Below, in pieces: positions 16,406-24,147 of a DNA stretch of 64,000 nucleotides (within the stretch, counting starts at the first letter, position 1; every line of letters begins with the position of its first letter). Under the pieces are notes generated by a model. It worked only from the letters and a program-made list of their open reading frames with translations. It did not search any database and was not told where the DNA came from. The stretch lies in the NCBI GenBank assembly GCA_015863195.1, contig JACBXO010000001.1, positions 186,001 to 250,000 of the forward strand, in the 5' to 3' direction. Origin of the DNA: Aerococcaceae bacterium DSM 111022. GTDB lineage: Bacteria; Bacillota; Bacilli; Lactobacillales; Aerococcaceae. A program made the translations under genes and the position numbers.

Positions 16406-18183
16406 TGACTAAAAATCCATTGCAACTACCAGTTTCTAAAGTTTTCGAGCATAACTATCAGGTGCCAATCTATCAACGTAACTATGCATGGACTGAAGTC
16501 GAAATCATTCAATTAATTGAAGATATTGATAGTTCAATTGAGAAGCCGGGTGAAAGTTATTTTTTAGGTAATTTAATTGTTAATCAATTTGATAATAATG
16601 CTTATGAAGTAATAGATGGTCAACAACGTCTAACCACATTGTATCTCTTAGGAAAATATTTAAATTTATCTATTCCACCTAGAGCATTACACTTTGAAGC
16701 TCGAGAGAAATCAAATCGAACCTTAGAATATATAAGAGATGAAAAGAAGTCTGAATTAGTAGAAGAATTACTAACACCTGAAATTTTAAATGGATATCAA
16801 ATTATTAGTAATTATTTTGATACGAAAAAAGTTAATAGAGAGACGTTTATTAGAAAATTAAAACAAGTATTTATAGTACGAGTACAAGTTCCGCCGAATA
16901 TCGATCTTAATCATTATTTTGAAATAATGAATACTCGTGGTGAACAGCTTGAGCTTCATGAAATTGCTAAATCGAAGCTATTAGAAGTTTTAGAAACAGA
17001 CAAAGAAAGAGATATTGCAGCTCTTATTTGGGAAAAATGTTCAGATATGAATTCTTATGTCCAAATGAATTTTGATAAAACTATTCGAGATAAAATATTT
17101 ACTACAGATTGGTCTGCTTTAAAACAATCGATTAAGAATTTTAAATCTCTTGAAGATACTATATCAATAGAGAAAGAAATATTAGATACAATTTCACTAG
17201 GTGATATTTTAAATAAGAATAACCTATTACAAGAAGATCAGAATCAAGAGGAAGAAGATGAAAATAGACGATTTGAATCTACTATTACTTTTCCTAACTT
17301 TTTATTGCAAGTGAATGCAGTTATAAGTAATTTAGGAGAAGAAGATTCAACTCTTGATGACAAAAACTTTCTTAAAAATTTGTCATGGAACTGGAAATCA
17401 TCAGATAATGCAAAAAACTTTTTATTTCATTTATTGAAATTACGTGTTCTTTTCGATAAATTAATTTTGAAACGGGAATTTGCAAGAGATTATAAAGAAA
17501 CGGGTAGATGGTCATTACAACGGTTAGAAAAATATACTGATCAACACGGTGCTAAACCTAAATATGTAGGCACATTAGGGGAGAATGGGAATGACAATCA
17601 ACAATTAAGAACTTTACAATCAAGTTTACGTATAACCTATACTTCACCTAAGACAATGAACTGGATTACAATTGCACTATCTAATTTATTAATAAATGAA
17701 AAAACTAATCTTATACAAATTTTAGAAGAATATTCAATGAAGAAAGTTGATGAATCTGATTATAAATTTAGTTCTGGATTTGGATTTGAGCGAATTGTAT
17801 TTAGTTATCTTGACTACTTGATTTATAGAGATGGCTACTCATATGAGGGAAAAAACATTGTAACTCCGATGCAGGATAACTGGCAATTTCAGTTTAGAAA
17901 TTCTATCGAACACTATCACCCACAAAATCCCATAGAGGGTGAAGAGTGGGATATAGAGAATCTGGATGATTTTGGTAACTTAGCATTAATTACCGTTTCT
18001 GGAAATTCTCGATTTTCTAACTTACCACCAAGTGGAAAAATTAGTTCATACCCAAGCATCATTAATCAGAGCATGAAATTGAAAATAATGGAATACATGA
18101 CAAAAATAGGCGATGGAAAGTGGACAGAAGAAAAAATGAAAATTCACAGAGAGGAAATGTTTAGAATTTTAATGAAAGAATAA
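16405..18183 (+). CDS. DUF262-DUF1524 protein (putative HNH nuclease of phage-defence type)
   Basis: 592 residues. N-terminal DUF262 with VPIYQRNYAW near 20-29, IDGQQRLTTL near 70-79 and NTRGEQLELHEIAKSKLL near 175. The C-terminus has the DUF1524 HNH-like core: SIEHYHPQNP near residue 508, then FGNLALIT and N-SRFSN near 530-545. In GmrSD-type enzymes the first domain uses nucleotide hydrolysis and the second cleaves modified DNA. The paired arrangement with a DUF262-only partner at the edge of a mobile island suggests anti-phage function. Target, modification and nucleotide are unknown. Confidence 0.85.
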   Translation: MTKNPLQLPVSKVFEHNYQVPIYQRNYAWTEVEIIQLIEDIDSSIEKPGESYFLGNLIVNQFDNNAYEVIDGQQRLTTLYLLGKYLNLSIPPRALHFEAREKSNRTLEYIRDEKKSELVEELLTPEILNGYQIISNYFDTKKVNRETFIRKLKQVFIVRVQVPPNIDLNHYFEIMNTRGEQLELHEIAKSKLLEVLETDKERDIAALIWEKCSDMNSYVQMNFDKTIRDKIFTTDWSALKQSIKNFKSLEDTISIEKEILDTISLGDILNKNNLLQEDQNQEEEDENRRFESTITFPNFLLQVNAVISNLGEEDSTLDDKNFLKNLSWNWKSSDNAKNFLFHLLKLRVLFDKLILKREFARDYKETGRWSLQRLEKYTDQHGAKPKYVGTLGENGNDNQQLRTLQSSLRITYTSPKTMNWITIALSNLLINEKTNLIQILEEYSMKKVDESDYKFSSGFGFERIVFSYLDYLIYRDGYSYEGKNIVTPMQDNWQFQFRNSIEHYHPQNPIEGEEWDIENLDDFGNLALITVSGNSRFSNLPPSGKISSYPSIINQSMKLKIMEYMTKIGDGKWTEEKMKIHREEMFRILMKE

Positions 18184-18209
18184 ATTCTCTTATAACCTAC
18201 TATGCTAGT

Positions 18210-18249
18210 AGCCTCATCCGGATACTGATTAAATTACCAAGGTGAGGCT
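18210..18249 (+). terminator. Hairpin after DUF262 pair
   Basis: AGCCTCA (18210-18216) pairs with TGAGGCT (18243-18249) around a 26-base loop. Only a weak T stretch follows, so termination may be partial. Confidence 0.5.
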
Positions 18250-18312
18250 CTTATTATCAATATAGGATATTGTTCATAAAATATAGGCGTATGCGTGAAA
18301 ATTTAGTCCAAA

Positions 18313-18332
18313 CCATTACCAAAACCATTACC
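18313..18332. repeat. CCATTACC arm-type repeats near attR
   Basis: Two direct copies of CCATTACC at 18313 and 18325, twelve bases apart, match the copies inside attL. Their occurrence at both island ends supports integrase or excisionase binding. Confidence 0.6.
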
Positions 18333-18372
18333 ATATAACTATAAAAGTCGATGTGAAGGGGTTCAGGTGAGC

Positions 18373-18386
18373 CCCCTCATCTCCAT
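18373..18386. repeat. attR core of tmRNA-integrated island
   Basis: Exact second copy of CCCCTCATCTCCAT. Upstream sequence does not form a tRNA-like T arm, so this is the displaced end, and the next 40 bases are original chromosome. Confidence 0.8.
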
Positions 18387-18394
18387 AATATACG

Positions 18395-18430
18395 CGGGAA
18401 TGTTGGTAAAACAGCATTCCCGTTTTTTTT
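18395..18430 (+). terminator. Likely original tmRNA terminator, displaced by the island
   Basis: CGGGAATGTTG (18395-18405) pairs with CAGCATTCCCG (18412-18422), one G-T pair, followed by eight T. It starts nine bases after attR, matching the usual distance of a terminator from a tmRNA end. With the island removed it would directly follow ssrA. Confidence 0.75.
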
Positions 18431-18475
18431 AAATATGTGTTAGTTTATTTATAAACTAACAATAATCATAAAATA

Positions 18476-18526
18476 AGACCAACCTTCAAAAAGTGGGGCT
18501 GTTGCTCACTGATCAAAGGTTGGTCT
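18476..18526 (-). terminator. Hairpin downstream of small membrane protein
   Basis: AGACCAACCTT (18476-18486) and AAGGTTGGTCT (18516-18526) are exact complements. On the minus strand a moderately T-rich stretch follows, so it can end the transcript of the gene at 18625-18789. Confidence 0.6.
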
Positions 18527-18624
18527 ATGTCGCTTTAAAAGAAATCGACGCAAATAACCACGGATGCAGTAATTAAATGTCACATTTAATTTCTGATTAT
18601 TTATGAAACGAATCAATCCCTCAT

Positions 18625-18789
18625 TTAACTTTTATTTTTTCCTCTGCCAGTTGCCTGTAAAATCCCCCAGACAGCTGCACCGATTGCAAAGATAATCCAA
18701 GCATCTTGCCAATTTCGGGTAAATAAGCCATATAATACAAAAATCACGAGTATAGCAATCCAAAAGTTACGGTTAAATTTGCCACTCAT
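18625..18789 (-). CDS. Small membrane protein
   Basis: 54 residues starting MSGKFNRNFWIAILVIF. Two hydrophobic stretches (about 9-24 and 32-46) are separated by RNWQD, and the tail GRGKNKS is basic. ATG at 18789 is preceded by GGAGGGG seven bases upstream, which is strong evidence for translation. No family recognised; the layout resembles small two-helix proteins of unknown role in Firmicutes. It stands outside the island, downstream of attR. Confidence 0.7.
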   Translation of the reverse strand: MSGKFNRNFWIAILVIFVLYGLFTRNWQDAWIIFAIGAAVWGILQATGRGKNKS

Positions 18790-19055
18790 AAAAATTCCCC
18801 TCCAAAATTATTTTTTAGAATTTATATATATGTTCAAACTGCACCTCATATCCTCAATAAAATTATAAAATAGAAGTCAATATTATGCAAAATATAAGAC
18901 TCAGTTCGATGGTTTTGTGACAGTTTTATTATTTGTGAAACTTCGATAAATAATGATATCAGCGTTTTTCAACTATCATAATGACGTCAAACGCAGGGAT
19001 CTAAGCAATCTAAAAAATCCACCTTCAAAAATCCATAGTTCTAAACAAATAAACA

Positions 19056-19122
19056 TCCTAATATTAGGACTTGACAACAGGACATCCTAGAGCTAGAATA
19101 TACCTACATCCTAACTTTAGGG
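19056..19122 (+). promoter_or_regulatory. marR promoter with three operator repeats
   Basis: TTGACA (19071-19076) and TAGAAT (19094-19099) have a 17-base spacer. Three related sites flank and overlap it: TCCTAATATTAGGA (19056-19069, perfect palindrome), TCCTAGAGCTAGAA (19085-19098, over the -10 box) and TCCTAACTTTAGGG (19109-19122, in the leader). They are spaced 29 and 24 bases. The likely binder is the MarR protein encoded next, as autorepressor. Confidence 0.75.
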
Positions 19123-19147
19123 TAACAATTCCACAAGGAGGGGTATC

Positions 19148-19597
19148 ATGAACCACGAACATCAAACAATGGAGGGGGATTTACGCCTCATGCGCATTTG
19201 GCTGAAATCTTCTAAGAGTATATATAACCGCATCGTCGAGGACGTCAAGAGTCACGGCCTAACATTGGACCATTTCTCCGTGTTGGAGCTCTTGTACAAC
19301 AAAGGCCCGCAACACATCCAGACGATTAGCGACAAGCTGATGATCCCAAGCGGCAGCATCACTTATGTTGTCAACAAATTGGAAGGCAAAGACCTTGTTT
19401 ACAAGGAACAAGAAGAAACGAACAAGCGTTTTTGGAAGGTATGCCTGACGGATCAAGGAGAGGCGCTCTTCCAGGAGATATTCCCGAAACACCTCAAAAT
19501 AATCGAACAAATATTCCAGCCACTCGACGACAACCAGAAGGTCGAATTAGCGGAATTAATGAAAATAGTCGGACTACATGTCCATGAAGATAAATAG
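19148..19597 (+). CDS. MarR family transcriptional regulator
   Basis: 149 residues. Winged-helix region at about 50-110 (HIQTISDKLMIPSGSITYVVNKLEGKDLVYKEQEETNK is split by the wing), flanked by dimerisation helices. No cysteine is placed for OhrR-type oxidation sensing. ATG is preceded by AAGGAGG. It is the first gene of an operon with a flavin monooxygenase-like protein and an NADP-binding oxidoreductase, and probably senses their substrate or a toxic quinone or aldehyde. Its base composition is more GC-rich than the neighbours, which may mean transfer. Confidence 0.88.
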   Translation: MNHEHQTMEGDLRLMRIWLKSSKSIYNRIVEDVKSHGLTLDHFSVLELLYNKGPQHIQTISDKLMIPSGSITYVVNKLEGKDLVYKEQEETNKRFWKVCLTDQGEALFQEIFPKHLKIIEQIFQPLDDNQKVELAELMKIVGLHVHEDK

Positions 19598-19608
19598 GAG
19601 TGAATTAA

Positions 19609-20655
19609 ATGAACGTAGATAAATTAATATTTGGATTAGATACATTTGGAGATATTGCGATCGATGGCGAGACAGGAGAACGCATCTCTTATGAAGAATC
19701 AATCCGTAACATCGTCAAAGAAGGACAATTAGCAGACGAGGTAGGCGTGGACTTAATCGCACTGGGTGAACACCACCGTGAGGAATTCTCCATCTCAAGT
19801 CCGGAAACAATCTTAGCAGCACTTGCCAGCACAACAGAAAACATCATCTTAGGTACTGGGGTAACCGTATTAAGTTCAGATGACCCAATCCGTTTATACC
19901 AACGCTTCGCGACGATTGATGCGATTTCAAATGGCCGTGCGCAAATCATGTTAGGTCGTGGCTCATTTACAGAATCATTCCCATTATTCGGCTTCAACTT
20001 ACGTGACTACGATGAATTATTTGAAGAAAAGATTGCCTTTTTCGACGAATTAGTTAAAGGTGGACCCATTAACTGGCAAGGGAAACATACACCGACAATT
20101 GATAATATCGAAGTCTTCCCACGCATGACTGAAAACACATTAGATGTCCACGTCGGAGTCGGTGGAACACCTGAATCAGTGATTCGTACTGCGAAATATG
20201 GCTACCCACTGATGTTAGCCATCATCGGCGGACAACCAAGCCGTTTCAAACCATACATTAATTTATATAAACAAGCTGCTGAACAATTTGGTCAACCGAT
20301 CCATCCAGTAGGCGTCCATTCACACGGAGTCATCGCTGAAACAGACGAAGAAGCCCTAGCAATTGCGAAGAAATACATGATTCCTTACTTCGATCAATTA
20401 GGAGCAGAACGTGGTTGGACACCAATGTCTGACGAACGCTTCGAATATGAAGTTGAACATGGTGCTTATTATGTCGGAAGTCCTGAGACAGTGGCACAGA
20501 AAATGGCACGCGTCATCAAAGACATGGGCATCGAACGCTTCGACTTAATCTACGGAGGAGGCGGAACAACCCAAGAAGACCGCTTCAGAACCATCCGTCT
20601 ATATGGTACTGAAGTAATCCCTCGCGTCAAAGAATTATTGAAAGAAGGGAATTAA
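19609..20655 (+). CDS. LLM class flavin-dependent oxidoreductase
   Basis: 348 residues, luciferase-like monooxygenase TIM barrel. Characteristic stretches are LIALGEHHREEFSISSPE near 50-67, GTGVTVLSSDDPIRLYQRFA near 82-101 and GRAQIMLGRGSF near 110. Such enzymes use reduced flavin and oxygen, or act as flavin reductases, on unknown small substrates. It lies 12 bases behind marR with AGGAG at good spacing and is followed after one base by a dinucleotide oxidoreductase that could supply reducing power. Cytoplasmic; substrate unknown. Confidence 0.88.
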   Translation: MNVDKLIFGLDTFGDIAIDGETGERISYEESIRNIVKEGQLADEVGVDLIALGEHHREEFSISSPETILAALASTTENIILGTGVTVLSSDDPIRLYQRFATIDAISNGRAQIMLGRGSFTESFPLFGFNLRDYDELFEEKIAFFDELVKGGPINWQGKHTPTIDNIEVFPRMTENTLDVHVGVGGTPESVIRTAKYGYPLMLAIIGGQPSRFKPYINLYKQAAEQFGQPIHPVGVHSHGVIAETDEEALAIAKKYMIPYFDQLGAERGWTPMSDERFEYEVEHGAYYVGSPETVAQKMARVIKDMGIERFDLIYGGGGTTQEDRFRTIRLYGTEVIPRVKELLKEGN

Positions 20656-20656
20656 T

Positions 20657-21304
20657 GTGACGAAGCCAACTATCGGAATCATCGGAGCTGGTAAATTGGG
20701 CACCACACTCGGTAAATTATTAGTGGACGCCGATTATCCTGTCCTTATATCAGGATCAGGCTCAACAGATAAAATTGCCTTAACCGTCAGTGTCTTAATT
20801 CCAGGCGCACAGGCAGTAACAAACGCTGAATTAGCGGAGCTTTCCGACATTATCGTCCTAGCCTTACCATTAAGTAAATACCAAGAACTGGATGCGGAGT
20901 TACTTAAAGGTAAACTCGTCATCGACGCCATGAATTATTGGTGGGAAATCGACGGCTTAGATAATATTTATTCGGACGCAGAACAATCATCATCCGAAAA
21001 AGTCCAAGCCTATTTCCAAGACAGCACCATCATCAAAGCCTTTAACCACATGGGCTACCACAATTTAAGTGACGATGTTCGACCAGACACACACGACAAC
21101 CGTAAAGCCCAAATCATCACCGGAGACGACCAGGAAGCCGTTAAAGTTGTCGAAGCCATCGTAGAAGAAATTGGCTTCACGCCACTCTATATCGGAGACC
21201 TTAAGAACGGCGTCATCCTCGAACCCGGCTCACCTCTATTTGGCGCCAGCCTTGGGGTAGAGGAGACTCAAGCAATTGTCGATGAAGAGTTGGGGAAAGT
21301 GTAG
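20657..21304 (+). CDS. NADP-binding oxidoreductase, F420-reductase-like
   Basis: 215 residues. The N-terminus is a Rossmann fold with GIIGAGKLGTTLGKLL (7-22), followed by LISGSG that suits NADP binding. The fold matches the NADPH-dependent F420 reductase-like family (coenzyme_F420 dinucleotide-binding domain), but F420 itself is unlikely in Lactobacillales, so flavin or another acceptor is expected. GTG start at 20657 directly follows the preceding stop, with AAGAAGGGA upstream. Third gene of the MarR-controlled operon. Confidence 0.8.
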   Translation: MTKPTIGIIGAGKLGTTLGKLLVDADYPVLISGSGSTDKIALTVSVLIPGAQAVTNAELAELSDIIVLALPLSKYQELDAELLKGKLVIDAMNYWWEIDGLDNIYSDAEQSSSEKVQAYFQDSTIIKAFNHMGYHNLSDDVRPDTHDNRKAQIITGDDQEAVKVVEAIVEEIGFTPLYIGDLKNGVILEPGSPLFGASLGVEETQAIVDEELGKV

Positions 21305-21341
21305 TAGTCGCCAACTGATAGAATCAGAATTATAGTTTGTA

Positions 21342-21392
21342 AAATCGCGATCAATCAGCATGACATTCATGTGATTGACTGCGATTTTTTTT
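21342..21392 (+). terminator. Terminator of marR operon
   Basis: AAATCGC and TCAATCA pair with TGATTGA and GCGATTT through a small internal loop, followed by eight T at 21385-21392. Confidence 0.85.
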
Positions 21393-21429
21393 GGATGGGG
21401 TATTTAGTTTGATTTGTGGTTTAAAACAT

Positions 21430-21483
21430 AAGGTAGAGTCGCTGGCGCGACTCTTTTATTTTTGATTCCTTTGTTTGTAGGTA
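21430..21483. repeat. Modular hairpin element, copy F (short end)
   Basis: Contains hairpin GAGTCGC/GCGACTC (about 21435-21452) and the end sequence ATTCCTTTGTTTGT. The same two parts in the same order form the right end of copy E (48745-48790). It looks like a truncated copy. A degenerate 51-base array starts 65 bases further on. Confidence 0.65.
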
Positions 21484-21547
21484 AATGTTAGGCAGTAGAT
21501 GTTTTGGAGAGCTGGAAAATATCTGACTTATGGAAAGTTTTAGATTC

Positions 21548-21700
21548 ATTACTCTAAAGTTCCTCATATTTGCCTTAAAGTGAGTAATGTTTCTGAAGTT
21601 AATCTAAAACGTTCTATAAATATCGTTGAACTTGAAGAATGTTTTTGACGAATTACTCTAACTTTCCTAATATTTGAATTAAGTAAAAGACATTTTTGAT
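21548..21700. repeat. Degenerate tandem array, period about 51-53 bp (three units)
   Basis: Units start near 21548, 21599 and 21652. The first and third share ATTACTCTAA, TTCCT and ATATTTG; the middle one is more diverged. The first unit includes CATTACTC (21547-21554) and GAGTAATG (21582-21589) as inverted arms. It is the weakest of the arrays, but position beside an element copy and the period fit the others. Confidence 0.5.
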
Positions 21701-21701
21701 T

Positions 21702-21803
21702 ATCTCAATCAAAAAAACAATCGCATTCTTAGCTTCTGACGAATCATCATATGCCACAGGTGCAGAATTTGTCCTTGATGGTGGTATGACCGCGTTACTA
21801 TAA
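21702..21803 (+). pseudogene. Short-chain dehydrogenase, C-terminal remnant
   Basis: An open frame without start reads IAFLASDESSYATGAEFVLDG, shown here to 20 residues as IAFLASDESSYATGAEFVLD, followed by GGMTALL and TAA at 21801. This is the standard C-terminal block of FabG-like short-chain dehydrogenases. The rest of the gene is missing, replaced upstream by the degenerate array. Confidence 0.65.
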
Positions 21804-21826
21804 GAGATAAGTTAAATAGATTAATT

Positions 21827-21861
21827 AACCACCAGCTGTTTGAATGCAGTTGGTGGTTTTT
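21827..21861 (+). terminator. Intrinsic terminator
   Basis: AACCACCAGCTG pairs with CAGTTGGTGGTT around an eight-base loop and is followed by T residues. It would have served the lost dehydrogenase gene. Confidence 0.8.
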
Positions 21862-21966
21862 AGTATCTAAACGTAGCTTTTTGTGCCCATTATTTACAAT
21901 ATCTTAACCTTTGTTATCTTGTTTTTTTGCTATAATTGACTTATTAATTGAATAAGGATGTGTAAA

Positions 21967-23244
21967 ATGGCCGAAAAGAAGAAATTATTGTGGGGTTACA
22001 ATAAGCTTGAATGGTCGTGGATTATGCAAGATTGGGCCAACTCTGCCTTTTCTTTAATGATTACGACGGCTCTATTCCCGATTGTTTATAATGCGGTAGC
22101 TGAGGCACAGGGTGTGTCAGAGGCTGATTCGACTGCTTATTTAGGATATGCTAACTCGATCGCAACCTTTTTAGTGGGTATTTCTGCGCCTGTATTGGGT
22201 AGTATGGCAGATTACCGTGGTTTCCGTAAGCCAATGTTTACGGCGACAACTTTGATGGGGATTATTGGTGTAGCATTGATGGCGTTTATCCCAACGGAAG
22301 TAACTGGTTCTTGGATATTATTACTCATTGTTTATGTTATTGCGAGTATGGGATTCTCTGCCTCAAATGTCTTTTATGATGCGTCACTCACAGATGTCAC
22401 AACACGGCAACGTTCGTCGCGTGTCTCTGCGACAGGGTATGCGATGGGGTATATCGGTTCGTCATTACCATTTATCTTATATATTATTGCACTCGTTACC
22501 ATTGATAGTTTACCAATTACGATGGATCAATTAATTGTCATTGGGTTCCTAGGAACGTCAATTTGGTGGTTGGTCTTTACCATTCCATATTGGCGTAATG
22601 TGCATCAAACACATTGGATTGAACCCGAAGCAAAACCGATTCGAAATTCGTTTAAACGTTTAGGTAAAACATTATCTCAAGTAAAAGACCACAAAAATGT
22701 ATTTATCTTTTTGCTTGCCTATTTTGTCTATATTGATGGAGTAGGGACAATCATCAAAATGGCAACTTCTGTTGGTGCCGACTTAGGTCTTGGGATGATT
22801 GAATTAGTCATAATGTTACTACTTGTCCAAATCGTTGCGTTCCCATTCTCAATTTTATATGGTAACTTAGCAACTAAACACGGTGAAAAACCAATTATTA
22901 CTGTCGGAATTATCACTTACTTAATTTTATGTATCTTCGCATTATTTATCAGTGCACCATGGCATTTCTATATTTTAGGCTTTATGGTTGGTACCGCTCA
23001 AGGTGGCGTGCAGTCACTGAGCCGCTCATTATTTAGTAAATTAATCCCTGAAGGGGAAAATAACAACCAATTCTTTGGATTATTCAATGTTTTTGGAAAA
23101 TTTTCTTCGATCATCGGGACAACGTTACTCGGAGTCATTACCCAAGCAACAGGTAACTCGTTAAATGGTGTCTTCTCAATTATTGCGTTATTCTTAGTGG
23201 GACTGATTTTATTCCGTTTTGTGGAAGTACCAGAAGAAGCATAA
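21967..23244 (+). CDS. MFS transporter, UMF1 (Atg22-like) family
   Basis: 425 residues from ATG 21967 (MAEKKKLLWGYNK), with AAGGA nine bases upstream; the in-frame ATG at 21958 overlaps that site. Twelve hydrophobic segments. The opening WIMQDWANSAFSLMITTALF and the SASNVFYDASL stretch near 133 are typical of the UMF1 family, whose substrates are poorly defined (amino-acid or sugar-like efflux has been suggested). Single-gene unit with its own terminator at 23279-23316. Confidence 0.85.
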   Translation: MAEKKKLLWGYNKLEWSWIMQDWANSAFSLMITTALFPIVYNAVAEAQGVSEADSTAYLGYANSIATFLVGISAPVLGSMADYRGFRKPMFTATTLMGIIGVALMAFIPTEVTGSWILLLIVYVIASMGFSASNVFYDASLTDVTTRQRSSRVSATGYAMGYIGSSLPFILYIIALVTIDSLPITMDQLIVIGFLGTSIWWLVFTIPYWRNVHQTHWIEPEAKPIRNSFKRLGKTLSQVKDHKNVFIFLLAYFVYIDGVGTIIKMATSVGADLGLGMIELVIMLLLVQIVAFPFSILYGNLATKHGEKPIITVGIITYLILCIFALFISAPWHFYILGFMVGTAQGGVQSLSRSLFSKLIPEGENNNQFFGLFNVFGKFSSIIGTTLLGVITQATGNSLNGVFSIIALFLVGLILFRFVEVPEEA

Positions 23245-23278
23245 TTAAGATAACTAATTTTATAATAAAGATAAAAAT

Positions 23279-23316
23279 AACCCCTGAACGTAATAGTTCG
23301 GGGGTTAACTTTTTTA
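23279..23316. terminator. Bidirectional terminator between convergent genes
   Basis: AACCCCTGAAC and GTTCGGGGGTT pair around a six-base loop, with T on the plus side and A on the other. It overlaps the stop region of the convergent phosphatase gene. Confidence 0.85.
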
Positions 23317-23985
23317 TATAAAATGATCTGTTTGATTGTAAGCTTCCATTTTGAATTGACCACCACGGTAATCAACGATTGAAACTGAAGCATTTTCTAG
23401 CGCTTCTTTTTCATCAAAGTCAGCCACTAATCCATGTAATAAATTACGGATTGTTAGACCATGGCAAACGACTAAAATCGTTTCGTCTGTACCAGCATGA
23501 CGGTTAAGTAGCGTTAATAGACCACTTTCTACACGTTGCCAAAAAGTCGCATAGTTTTCTGCGTCATGGTATGGGTCCAATTCTGCGAGTGTATCTAAGA
23601 AATGCTTAATTTCAACTTCTGTACCTTCTGGTAAGTCATGATGTAGGCGCGCTGTCGCATCTGCTTCTTCCCAAATATCACGGGCAGGTAGTCCTTCATG
23701 AGAACCAAAGCCAACCTCACGGAATTCTGGCATTGGATGAATTGTTAAAGTGCTTGAACTCGCATTTTCGTCTAAAATAATTTTAGCGGTATCAATGGTA
23801 CGCATTAAGTCGCTTGTATATACTGCGTCAAAATGAATATCTTTTAAGCCGCGTCCACTACGGTGAACATCCTCGATACCTTCTGGTGTTAATGGGGCAT
23901 TACTCCAACCTTGCATTCTGTTATAGCGATTTAAATATGTTTCGCCATGTCGTACAAAATAAAATGTTACTCCTTTTGATGACAT
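23314..23985 (-). CDS. Histidine phosphatase family protein (phosphoglycerate mutase-like)
   Basis: 223 residues from ATG 23985 (MSSKGVTFYFVRHGE), chosen because AAAGGAG stands seven bases upstream. The catalytic RHGE motif lies near residues 11-14, with N-R-QGWSNAPLTPEG after it, and the second histidine in VVCHGLTIRNLL near 155. Members range from cofactor-dependent phosphoglycerate mutases to broad phosphatases; the many departures from GpmA favour a phosphatase. Cytoplasmic, single gene. Confidence 0.85.
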   Translation of the reverse strand: MSSKGVTFYFVRHGETYLNRYNRMQGWSNAPLTPEGIEDVHRSGRGLKDIHFDAVYTSDLMRTIDTAKIILDENASSSTLTIHPMPEFREVGFGSHEGLPARDIWEEADATARLHHDLPEGTEVEIKHFLDTLAELDPYHDAENYATFWQRVESGLLTLLNRHAGTDETILVVCHGLTIRNLLHGLVADFDEKEALENASVSIVDYRGGQFKMEAYNQTDHFI

Positions 23986-24147
23986 TAGATCACTCCTTTG
24001 CATCTCTTATTATACCTGATATCTAACAAAAAAATAGGGTCAAATCAGGTCTTAATTTTTATTATAATATTCACCTTATCTTCAATGCATTTTATGGTAA
24101 GATATGGTAAACTCAACAAATGAATAAAATGTAAGAGGAGTAGAATA

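Larger units (their letters stand above)
203..18386. mobile_element. tmRNA-integrated genomic island, about 18.2 kb
   Basis: Bounded by the 14-bp direct repeat at the tmRNA 3' end. Just inside the left boundary is the C-terminal part of a tyrosine integrase pointing toward attL, and CCATTACC repeats near both ends look like integrase arm-type sites. A strong hairpin terminator directly beyond attR is probably the original tmRNA terminator. The content is accessory: malate use, cadmium handling, antiporter, aquaporin, ECF sigma pair, DUF262 proteins and many gene scraps. No replication, packaging or conjugation genes were seen, so it looks like a decayed, non-autonomous element. With only a partial integrase it may no longer excise. 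Confidence 0.75.

Noticed and set aside
203-18386. Prophage or conjugative element
   Set aside because: No capsid, terminase, lysis, relaxase or type IV secretion genes were seen, only an integrase fragment and accessory cargo.
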